Source: Desulfobulbaceae bacterium
GTDB lineage: Bacteria > Desulfobacterota > Desulfobulbia > Desulfobulbales > SURF-16
Assembly: GCA_024763495.1 (NCBI GenBank)
Contig: JANTFJ010000011.1
Span: 1 to 16,208, forward strand
DNA length: 16,208 nt
Reading direction: 5' to 3'
Position 1 is the stretch's first letter, and each line of letters opens with the position of its first letter. A program made the translations under genes and the position numbers. Below are positions 6,202-12,392 of the stretch, one piece after another. The notes below the pieces were generated by a model. That model made no database searches. It had not been told where the DNA came from and saw only the letters and a list, made by a program, of their open reading frames with translations.

Positions 6202-8045
6202 TATAAAACCTGTTCCACAGCCTGAGCCAGATGTTCCATGATATATCCCTTGCGAACCGGAGTGTTTTTTCCCATATAAAAAGAAAGCAGTTTCGGTACC
6301 TCGCTTAATTTGTCGATGTTAACCTGTTTGATCCGCATATCAGCGCCGATAAACTGTTTAAATTCCGGTGGTGATATTTCCCCAAGACCTTTGAATCGGG
6401 TTACCTCAACCTGAAGCCGGGCCCGGCCCCGGCCCCGCAGACTTTTTTCCGCTGTTTTTTTTTCTCGTTCCGAGTAACAGTAACGGGCATCCTTTTTGTT
6501 CCTGACCCTGAAGATCGGTGTTTCGAGAATATAGATATGGCCGCGTTTAACCAGGTTTTCAAAATAATGGAGAAAAAAGGTAAGCAGGAGATTCCTGATA
6601 TGGAGGCCGTCAACATCGGCATCAGTCGCCAGAATTATTTTGTCATAACGAAGATTTGCTATTGATTCTTCAATGTTCAGGGCCCGCATCATGTTATATA
6701 ATTCATCATTTTTGTATAACAGGGCCATGGACTGGCCATAAACGTTCAGCGGCTTGCCTTTCAGGGAAAAAACCGCCTGGATCATCGGGTCGCGGGCACT
6801 GACGATAGAGCCCGAGGCTGACTGGCCCTCGGTGATAAAAATCATGTTTTCCCGCCCCGGTTTAGAAGGTTTGTTTCTGGCCGGGTGATATTTGCAGTCT
6901 TTTAACTGGGGAACGCGAATGGCTGTTTTCCGGCTCTTGGCTTTTGCCTCTTTTCTGACATGTTGCAACTCCTTTCTTACCCTGGCGTTCTGTCCTACCT
7001 TCTGGAGGAGAATATCGGCAATATCAGTATGTTTATAAAGATAATCGCAGACAAATTCCTTGACTCGATTGACTATTGCCGCCCGAATTTCAATATTGCC
7101 CAGCTTATTCTTGGTCTGGGACTCAAAGATAGGCTCCCGCACCTTGACCGCTACTGTACCGACAATTCCTTCCCTGATATCCTCGCCCGCGTATTTTTTG
7201 CCGGCAAATTCATTTACCCCCTTTAATATTCCCTCGCGAAAGGCGGAAAGATGGGTGCCGCCTTCATTGGTATAGGTGCCGTTGACAAAGGAGAAATAGT
7301 TTTCGCCATAGCCGTCCGTGTGCGAAAAGGCAAATTCCAGGATTTCATCCTTGTAATAAAGGGCATCATAGAGCCGGGTAGTTTCAATTTCATTTTTCAA
7401 AAGGTCAAGCAGGCCATTGGCTGAGTGAAAGCACTCATCGCCGAAAAAAAGCTTTAACCCGGCGTTCAAATAGGCATATCGCCATAGTCGTTTACGGATA
7501 AAATCATCATTAAAACTGAAATCAGCAAACAGCTCGCCATCAGGCAAAAATTCAACCAGGGTACCGTTCTTTTCCCTGCTCTTTCCGGTGTCCTGTTCCT
7601 GCAATATTCCATCTACAAAAATGGCCCTGGCAAATTCGCCTTCCCGGTAAGAAGTAACGGAAAATTCTTTAGACAGGGCATTGACCGCCTTGGTGCCGAC
7701 CCCGTTCAGGCCCACGGAAAATTGAAAAACGTCGGTGTTATACTTGGCCCCGGTATTGATGACCGAAACACATTCCACCAGTTTGCCCAGGGGAATTCCC
7801 CGGCCATAATCACGAACCCTGACCCGGCCGTTTCTGCTGATATTTATTTCAACCTTTTTGCCGGCGCCCATGATGAATTCATCAACGGCATTATCAATAA
7901 CCTCTTTTAAGAGGATATAAATGCCATCATCCTGATTGCTGCCGTTGCCCAGCCGACCTATATACATGCCGGGCCGCATCTTTATATGCTCCAGGGAACT
8001 TAAGGTCTTTATTTTTGATTCATCGTACGCGGGAAGTTGTGACAT
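6201..8045 (-). CDS. parE: Topoisomerase IV subunit B (ParE)
   Basis: ATPase subunit of the same enzyme, 614 residues, close to E. coli ParE (630) and lacking the extra insert of proteobacterial GyrB (about 800). The GHKL ATPase domain shows EVIDNAVDE (Glu48, Asn52), RDYGRGIP (78-85) and GLNGVGTKAVNALS (112-125). The transducer contains QTKNKLG (310-316) with the expected ATP-contacting Lys. The TOPRIM domain has TEGQSASGS (405-413; Glu406) and DADVDG (475-480), followed by TRFKGLGE. The stop codon overlaps the parC ATG (TAATG), so the two subunits are translationally coupled. The ATG at 8045 has only a weak upstream purine stretch (AAGATA). The next upstream gene is about 200 bp away, with a hairpin repeat between them. 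Confidence 0.93.
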   Translation of the reverse strand: MSQLPAYDESKIKTLSSLEHIKMRPGMYIGRLGNGSNQDDGIYILLKEVIDNAVDEFIMGAGKKVEINISRNGRVRVRDYGRGIPLGKLVECVSVINTGAKYNTDVFQFSVGLNGVGTKAVNALSKEFSVTSYREGEFARAIFVDGILQEQDTGKSREKNGTLVEFLPDGELFADFSFNDDFIRKRLWRYAYLNAGLKLFFGDECFHSANGLLDLLKNEIETTRLYDALYYKDEILEFAFSHTDGYGENYFSFVNGTYTNEGGTHLSAFREGILKGVNEFAGKKYAGEDIREGIVGTVAVKVREPIFESQTKNKLGNIEIRAAIVNRVKEFVCDYLYKHTDIADILLQKVGQNARVRKELQHVRKEAKAKSRKTAIRVPQLKDCKYHPARNKPSKPGRENMIFITEGQSASGSIVSARDPMIQAVFSLKGKPLNVYGQSMALLYKNDELYNMMRALNIEESIANLRYDKIILATDADVDGLHIRNLLLTFFLHYFENLVKRGHIYILETPIFRVRNKKDARYCYSEREKKTAEKSLRGRGRARLQVEVTRFKGLGEISPPEFKQFIGADMRIKQVNIDKLSEVPKLLSFYMGKNTPVRKGYIMEHLAQAVEQVL

Positions 8046-8072
8046 GATTTATCTTAGATAATGGTAACTGTT

Positions 8073-8164
8073 AAATAAAAGTAACTGCTCACAGGGCACC
8101 GAACAGAGTCGGAGTTTACTCCTTGGAGAACGGTTACAATATGCGGCACCCTGTAACCAGTTAC
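8073..8164 (-). terminator. Possible hairpin terminator after the stressosome operon
   Basis: Read on the minus strand, the 21-bp-arm hairpin is followed directly by TTTTATTT (8080-8073). This is the layout of a factor-independent terminator placed after the last stressosome gene and before parE. The stem is longer and less GC-rich at its base than typical terminators, so it could equally be a REP element with incidental terminator activity. Confidence 0.35.
8081..8164 (-). repeat. REP-like hairpin upstream of parE
   Basis: Two 21-bp arms, 8081-8101 and 8144-8164, form an imperfect inverted repeat. On the plus strand 17 of 21 positions pair. On the minus strand three of the four mismatches become G-U pairs, giving 20 of 21. 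The loop includes GGAGT-TT-ACTCC (8111-8122). The first arm (8082-8101) is a perfect inverted copy of 4211-4230. GTAACTG also occurs alone at 8064-8070. Confidence 0.75.
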
Positions 8165-8204
8165 AGTTCGGTGTTTTTCTCGGTTATTAGTTTTGTGATT
8201 CCAG

Positions 8205-8242
8205 CCTCTGTCCTCTGTCCTCTGACTTCTGACTTCTGATAT
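8205..8242 (-). repeat. Heptamer tandem repeat array, right copy
   Basis: Read on the minus strand: ATATCAG, then CAGAAGT twice and CAGAGGA units, starting at the base after the stop codon of the kinase-like gene. It matches 3974-4011 at 34 of 38 positions in inverted orientation and forms the outer edge of the right repeat unit flanking parE-parC. Confidence 0.75.
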
Positions 8243-9553
8243 CTACATGCTCTCCTGCCAGCGAACGGGGAAGGTCAGGGTTGCCTCAACACCTCCACCC
8301 TCTCTATTTTTTATCTCGATATCACCCTGATGTTCGGCCATGATCTGTTTAACAATAACCAGGCTCAACCCCTTGGCGTATTTTTGTTTCAGGGCCTGGG
8401 ATGTGAAAAGTTTGTCCATGATTTTCTCAGGAATGTTTCGGCCCCGGTCTGCAACCCGGATTATTGGTTGTCCTTTGTGCCGGGTCAATTCTACTTCAAT
8501 TTTACTGCCCGGATTTGAAGCCTCGCAGCTGTTTCGCAGAATATGGAGCAGGGCAATTTTAATAATGGATCGATTAGCCTTGACCGTAAGCGACTCAGCA
8601 GGCAGTTGCAAGTCAATTTTTATTGCTTTCTGTTTAATGACACTACAGGAATTAATTACTTCTTTTATAATTTCCGCAAGATCTTCTTCAACAAAATAAC
8701 GATTTTCCCTGTCTGCCAGTTCTTCAAAGTTTTTGACAATATCCTCAAGTTTATGAGCCTGGTCGATTATGGCGTTTAATTTTTCTTTCTCTCGTCCACC
8801 AAGCTCAGGAAGTTTACGAGCCAGTAACCCGGCCAGGCCGCCTATGACACTGGCCGGATTGCGTACCTGGTCGGCTATTTTCAGGGCCATTTCGGCAATA
8901 GTACGTTCATTGGCCAGGGATTCAAGTTCCTGGTTGAGTTTTAACAGGTCATCATTTATCCGGTCAAGCTCAAGGTTACGTTCGGATTTTTCCTGGAGCA
9001 GCTTGATGACCTCGGCGTGCTTGGCCCGCAAATTTTCCAGGTATGATTCCTCGGTATCGGCAAATAGCTGGTTCCTGATCCCTGACGATTTTTTCTGGAG
9101 ATCATCCCAGCTTAAACGACATCTTTTCAGACCGTAAAGATGAAGCGGCTGGCCATGATCGCCGCCTTTTATAATTATCGCGTCCAGTACCTTTTTTAAA
9201 CCGGGAATAGGTTTAACTTCATTAATATTAAAATCAGACAAACAGAATGTCTGGTTTTGTATGGTCTTGAAACAGCCCATTTTTCCGGCAAAAACCAGTT
9301 CCAAACCGCTGCCTAACCCGGTTTCGGCAAAGTTGACAATTGAAATTCTGACTTTGCCGCCGCCAAACATGTTGAGCAGTAAACGCCCTCCCTCGGAAGC
9401 TGCAACAGCAAGCTGAACAACAGACAGTCGCCTGAAGCCCAGGGTTGTAGCCAGCAGTTTAATTTTGCTGCGTAAGCGGGGAATATCCTGACCACGGTTG
9501 ACAACCAGAGTCAGGATATGACTTGATTCTTTAATTTTCCAGGCCATTGCCAT
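8243..9553 (-). CDS. Stressosome-linked pseudo-histidine kinase with N-terminal degenerate RsbT-like domain
   Basis: A 436-residue cytoplasmic protein. Residues about 12-145 align by pattern with RsbT: DIPRLRSKIKLLATTLGF, then a SE(L)xRN-type helix reading SEGGRLL (53-59), later IPGLKKVLDAI (116-126) in the place of GLPGVKRLMDEF. The ATP-binding Asn is Leu58 and the DxGPGI box is absent, so this domain should not be an active kinase. A coiled coil follows (about 168-222). The H-box reads IADQVRNP (226-233), where family members have IAHExRNP, so the phosphoacceptor His is Asp228. The HATPase part keeps Asn341 in HILRNSCEA, but the G1 box is DRGRNI and the G2 box AKGLSL, both imperfect. No transmembrane segment is present. 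The start at 9553 overlaps the upstream gene by 43 bp; Met3 (9547) is an alternative. Likely role: output or sensor adaptor of the stressosome. Confidence 0.85.
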   Translation of the reverse strand: MAMAWKIKESSHILTLVVNRGQDIPRLRSKIKLLATTLGFRRLSVVQLAVAASEGGRLLLNMFGGGKVRISIVNFAETGLGSGLELVFAGKMGCFKTIQNQTFCLSDFNINEVKPIPGLKKVLDAIIIKGGDHGQPLHLYGLKRCRLSWDDLQKKSSGIRNQLFADTEESYLENLRAKHAEVIKLLQEKSERNLELDRINDDLLKLNQELESLANERTIAEMALKIADQVRNPASVIGGLAGLLARKLPELGGREKEKLNAIIDQAHKLEDIVKNFEELADRENRYFVEEDLAEIIKEVINSCSVIKQKAIKIDLQLPAESLTVKANRSIIKIALLHILRNSCEASNPGSKIEVELTRHKGQPIIRVADRGRNIPEKIMDKLFTSQALKQKYAKGLSLVIVKQIMAEHQGDIEIKNREGGGVEATLTFPVRWQESM

Positions 9554-10599
9554 ACCACAAGTGTTGTGTCATCGGGCTGGATACGTCCCGGTGAGAAGAG
9601 AAGATTACCCCATAGAGGAGCGGAATAGGACTGGGAAACCGGCAGTTCAAATTCCGGCAGAGTCTGCTGGCCGTCAGTATGGGTAATGACCATTAATTTT
9701 TTAAACGGGCCGAAATCCTGGGCAATAAGCTCCTGGCCCTGCAAATGTCCCACAACCCCCATACCACTGGAGGGAGTAACTGCTTTATCGTCAATATAAA
9801 AGCGACTGCTGATATTCCCCATTCCGATACTCTGCAGTATATGTTTCTGGCGGTCAAGTTGACAAATTTGAATGGAAAGCCCCCTGGTGTCGGCCATAGT
9901 ATGCTCCAGGGATTCGATAATATGTTCAACCGGCCAGAAAAGACCGGTTTTAGCTAACTCTTCTCCCGCCTTCCGGGTAATCCACGCCGCTTCAGGGCCA
10001 TGCCCGGCGCCATCCACTATTGTAAAACGAACATAGCGTCCATCATATTGAACAAACAAACCGTCCCCGCTGGTATTATCCCGCAGTGGGCAGGCGACAA
10101 CAGCGGCATCTACCCCGAGTTTAAAAAAGTTTACCGGCCTGTTTCTGTCAGCCCATAGAATTGCGGTAACCAGGGTTTGATAGTCGCAGATTCCTTTAAG
10201 GCACGATGCCGGGCCGGTTTCTCCGGAACAGATATCAAATTGATCGGCCAGCCGGACAACACTTTTAAGACCGGCGCCAAGGCCGGAAAAGGTAGCTTCA
10301 TGCTGAATGGTGTTCAGGTTTTGAATTCCCGGCCCCTTGTCCAGGCTGGTAACATTCAAACAGCTCCTGCTTGCCATTTTTATAGCAAGTATGCGGATTT
10401 TGCCGTCCCTGGTATTATGCTGCAGGTGGTTATGGGCCAGTTCGCTGGCAACCAGCACAGCCTCGGCCTGCCGGTTTGGCGAAAAATTCAGTTTTTCCGC
10501 GTAACGACCGGCAATTCGTTTGGCAACTGTGGTGTCAGCCAGGGCGCTGACCGCAATTTCCTTAAAAAAAATTTTCGATCCCAGCTCCTGTGAATTCAT
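9511..10599 (-). CDS. rsbT/rsbX: RsbT-type kinase fused to RsbX/SpoIIE-type PP2C phosphatase
   Basis: Two stressosome activities in one 362-residue chain. Residues about 12-140 form an intact RsbT/anti-sigma GHKL kinase: SELAHN (52-57; Glu53, Asn57), DKGPGI (87-92) and FSGLGAGLKSVVRLADQF (104-121). Such kinases phosphorylate the Ser/Thr of RsbS and RsbR STAS domains. Residues about 158-352 form an RsbX-like PP2C phosphatase that would remove those phosphates. Candidate metal-binding acidic residues lie in SGDG (Asp179), VDGAGHG (Asp196), TDG (Asp309) and DDTTLVV (343-349). In Bacillus these are separate proteins (RsbT 133 and RsbX about 199 residues). The ATG at 10599 overlaps the rsbS stop as TAATG and has AGGGA upstream. 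Confidence 0.88.
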   Translation of the reverse strand: MNSQELGSKIFFKEIAVSALADTTVAKRIAGRYAEKLNFSPNRQAEAVLVASELAHNHLQHNTRDGKIRILAIKMASRSCLNVTSLDKGPGIQNLNTIQHEATFSGLGAGLKSVVRLADQFDICSGETGPASCLKGICDYQTLVTAILWADRNRPVNFFKLGVDAAVVACPLRDNTSGDGLFVQYDGRYVRFTIVDGAGHGPEAAWITRKAGEELAKTGLFWPVEHIIESLEHTMADTRGLSIQICQLDRQKHILQSIGMGNISSRFYIDDKAVTPSSGMGVVGHLQGQELIAQDFGPFKKLMVITHTDGQQTLPEFELPVSQSYSAPLWGNLLFSPGRIQPDDTTLVVWQWPGKLKNQVIS

Positions 10600-10952
10600 T
10601 AAATTCCCTGTTGAAGCCAGTTCAGTCCCTGTTCAACATCCAGGGCAAATTTAACTCCTTTAAGTTCAATCCCGAAATCAAGCAGGGTAATTACCACGGG
10701 CACGGCCAGGCCGACAATTACTACCCTGGTTCGCATCAGGTTAAGACTGGTTGTCAATTCTTCCAGATTGTTAGCGAGATATGAATCTATCACTTCAACG
10801 TCATGGAGATCAATTATTACCCCGCTGGCCTGGTGTACGCGAGTTTTTTCCGAGATAGCCTCAAAAAGAGAAGATATTTCCACGTCATCAATGTCTTCCT
10901 GGATGGAAACCAGCAGGTAATTTTTCAAGGGAAATATAGAGAAGGGTAACAT
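10599..10952 (-). CDS. rsbS: RsbS-like STAS stressosome scaffold protein
   Basis: A single-domain STAS protein of 117 residues, the length of Bacillus RsbS. It shows GVIIDLHDVEVIDSYLANNL with the conserved phosphorylatable Ser57 in the VIDS motif (equivalent to RsbS Ser59), then VVIVGLAVPVVITLLDFGIE and LDVEQGL, all in the order of the family. RsbS co-assembles with RsbR into the stressosome core and sequesters RsbT until phosphorylated. A purine-rich GAAAGG lies upstream of ATG 10952. Its stop overlaps the start of the RsbT-RsbX gene (TAATG). It is separated from rsbR by 141 bp. Confidence 0.92.
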   Translation of the reverse strand: MLPFSIFPLKNYLLVSIQEDIDDVEISSLFEAISEKTRVHQASGVIIDLHDVEVIDSYLANNLEELTTSLNLMRTRVVIVGLAVPVVITLLDFGIELKGVKFALDVEQGLNWLQQGI

Positions 10953-11093
10953 TGGGAACCTTTCAGGCTTTTATGTCCGGTTGCAGCATCATCTCCCGAA
11001 ATTTTGACATCTCTAACTATGCAGGTAGGGGCGAAGCGCCAATATTCCGGCAAGCCTCGGCGATGAAAGCGGTCTCAGGTGCCGGACAGCAGT
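10953..11093. other. 141-bp spacer inside the stressosome operon with a hairpin
   Basis: An unusually long gap in an otherwise overlapping operon. It contains a perfect 7-bp inverted repeat TCCGGCA (11046-11052) / TGCCGGA (11080-11086) enclosing a 27-nt loop, and a compact GGCG-AAG-CGCC hairpin near 11029-11039. It could adjust the RsbR:RsbS ratio by RNA processing or attenuation, or be a dispersed repeat. No riboswitch class that I know fits. The rsbS ribosome binding site is at its left end. Confidence 0.4.
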
Positions 11094-11981
11094 TCAAGAA
11101 ACGTTTGAAAGCTGATCATTGGCCTGCAGGTTAACATTTTTTAATGCTTTTTCTTTCTGCAGCAGTTTATGAATGGCGAAATGGAGACCGTCAGTCATCC
11201 GGCCCCGCACAGTCAGGCTGCTCATGTCAACCGCGCCCTGGGCAATTATTCGGGCAATATGGGGGCAGACACCAGTGAGAATAGCTTCGCTGCCCATGAA
11301 TTTGGCGGCGTTTACGGTCTGGAGGATATGGTTGGCCACATCAGCATCCACAGTAGGCACCCCGGTAATATCAATTATGACAAACGGGGCCCTGGTTCTT
11401 TCAATGGCTTCCAGCAGCAGCTCCATGGCTATCCTGGCCCGGTGACTGTCTACCGTTCCGATAAGGGGCAGGGCGAGGATGCCGTCCCATACCTCAATGA
11501 CCGGAGTAGAGAGCTCAAGAATTTCGTCCTGGAGATGACGAATATCCTCTTCTCGTTTTTCAATAAGTTTTTTCTGTTGATCCAGAATGATTTTTTCCTG
11601 TTCCAGACGGTTGGTTATGTCAATAAAATTTTCCACACAGCCAACGATCTTATTTTTATAATTTTTCAGGGGCCGGCTGGTATATTCGACTGCTATTTCC
11701 TTATCATCGTGGCGCAGTATGGTCTGGCCATGGTTAACGCTTTTATTCTGTACTGATAACTTGCAGGTACAGGAGTCGGTTCGGCACATCGGGGTATTAA
11801 AAATTTCATAACATTTCCGGTCAAAACAATCGCCGGGAGAGCGTCCAACCATTTCCGCCCCGGTAGCATTAATCATAAGGATGTTATGTTCTAAATCAGT
11901 TACAAAAATTCCTGAAGTTATGGCATTGATAATTTCAGACAAAAAACCTTCATCTTTGTAAATTTCATTCAGATTATTCAT
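11094..11981 (-). CDS. rsbR: RsbR-like PAS-STAS stressosome sensor protein
   Basis: A 295-residue sensor/scaffold protein. Residues about 10-122 form a PAS domain beginning GFLSEIINAITSGIFVTDL. It holds a cysteine cluster, Cys52, 57, 66, 71 and 73 (around CFDRKC, MCRTDSCTC), instead of the non-heme globin fold of Bacillus RsbRA. A helical linker (123-157) leads to an RsbR-type STAS domain (158-275): VIEVWDGILALPLIG, VDSHRAR, IIDITGVPTVDADVANH, EAILTGVCPHIA. The position aligned with the phosphorylated Thr171 of RsbRA is Ala213 (VDA). Start ATG at 11981 has GGAGGTG upstream. It is first in the operon, giving the order R-S-T/X-kinase. The cysteine PAS suggests redox, metal or Fe-S sensing; the ligand is not deducible. 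Confidence 0.92.
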   Translation of the reverse strand: MNNLNEIYKDEGFLSEIINAITSGIFVTDLEHNILMINATGAEMVGRSPGDCFDRKCYEIFNTPMCRTDSCTCKLSVQNKSVNHGQTILRHDDKEIAVEYTSRPLKNYKNKIVGCVENFIDITNRLEQEKIILDQQKKLIEKREEDIRHLQDEILELSTPVIEVWDGILALPLIGTVDSHRARIAMELLLEAIERTRAPFVIIDITGVPTVDADVANHILQTVNAAKFMGSEAILTGVCPHIARIIAQGAVDMSSLTVRGRMTDGLHFAIHKLLQKEKALKNVNLQANDQLSNVS

Positions 11982-12050
11982 TGATACACCTCCGGGCAGG
12001 GGTCATTTGACTTGCAGTAATAAAAAATCATGCTAATTTGATTCTATCCA

Positions 12051-12080
12051 TATTTACTATGCTATATCAGGTTTTGTAAA
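12051..12080 (-). promoter_or_regulatory. Candidate sigma70-type promoter for the stressosome operon
   Basis: On the minus strand TTTACA (12080-12075) is followed after 18 bp by TAAATA (12056-12051), about 70 bp upstream of the rsbR start. The match to -35/-10 consensus is moderate in an AT-rich region, so this is tentative. Confidence 0.3.
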
Positions 12081-12146
12081 GCATAAGCTTTAAATATAAT
12101 AATTAATGCGGGCATTGACCGCAACCCGGGAAAACCCCGGTTCCCC

Positions 12147-12226
12147 TGTAGGAGCCCAGCCCTCCTGGTAATAAAACACGGAGCAAAACTCATAGCATGA
12201 ATCGCCCGGAGGGCTGGACTCCCACA
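12147..12226. repeat. Inverted REP pair (BIME-like hairpin)
   Basis: Arms 12147-12168 (TGTAGGAGCCCAGCCCTCC...) and 12205-12226 are inverted copies differing at 3 of 22 positions. The TGTRGGAG core and the adjoining GCGATTC are typical of REP sequences widespread in proteobacterial genomes. The loop is 36 nt. It lies between divergent promoters, so it is not a shared 3' end terminator. Confidence 0.7.
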
Positions 12227-12276
12227 GTAACCAGCAACATTGTTCAACGGTTAACTAACTGATTTATTAGACAAAA

Positions 12277-12306
12277 TTGTTACCTGAACTTATTGTTTTT
12301 TATTAC
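12277..12306 (+). promoter_or_regulatory. Weak candidate promoter for the AsmA/YhdP-like gene
   Basis: TTGTTA (12277-12282) and TATTAC (12301-12306) with an 18-bp spacer precede the gene by about 90 bp. Each hexamer matches consensus at four of six positions. If used, the 12305-12320 hairpin would fall at or near the transcript start. Confidence 0.2.
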
Positions 12307-12392
12307 TCCTTTTCAGGAGTAAGGCATTATCAAGGTTTATGGGTGGGAATCAATTGATTATTTTTGAGTGAGTCCTCAGGCACTAAAAAATC

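Larger units (their letters stand above)
11982..12392. other. Divergent intergenic region between rsbR and the AsmA/YhdP-like gene
   Basis: 411 bp without a credible gene. It must hold promoters for both divergent genes. It also contains a REP-pair hairpin (12147-12226) and a small perfect hairpin ACTCCT-TTTC-AGGAGT (12305-12320). That hairpin lacks a following T-run on either strand and therefore does not look like a terminator. A short stem CCGGG/CCCGG lies at 12126-12140. Confidence 0.6.

Noticed and set aside
5683..6225. 180-codon plus-strand open frame antisense to parC/parE
   Set aside because: It is the complement of conserved ParC coding sequence, has no ribosome binding site or recognisable domain, and reflects codon bias of the real gene.
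10953..11093. Riboswitch (c-di-GMP or similar) in the rsbR-rsbS spacer
   Set aside because: I compared it by eye with the GEMM-type consensus; the conserved core and tetraloop-receptor pattern are not present.
11169..11756. 195-codon plus-strand open frame antisense to rsbR
   Set aside because: It lies opposite strongly conserved STAS and PAS coding sequence and shows no protein family features.
11982..12060. Sigma54 promoter upstream of rsbR
   Set aside because: No GG-N10-GC type -24/-12 element with suitable spacing is visible on the minus strand.
12305..12320. Perfect hairpin ACTCCT-TTTC-AGGAGT as a terminator
   Set aside because: It is not followed by a T-run on either strand, and both flanking genes are transcribed away from this region.
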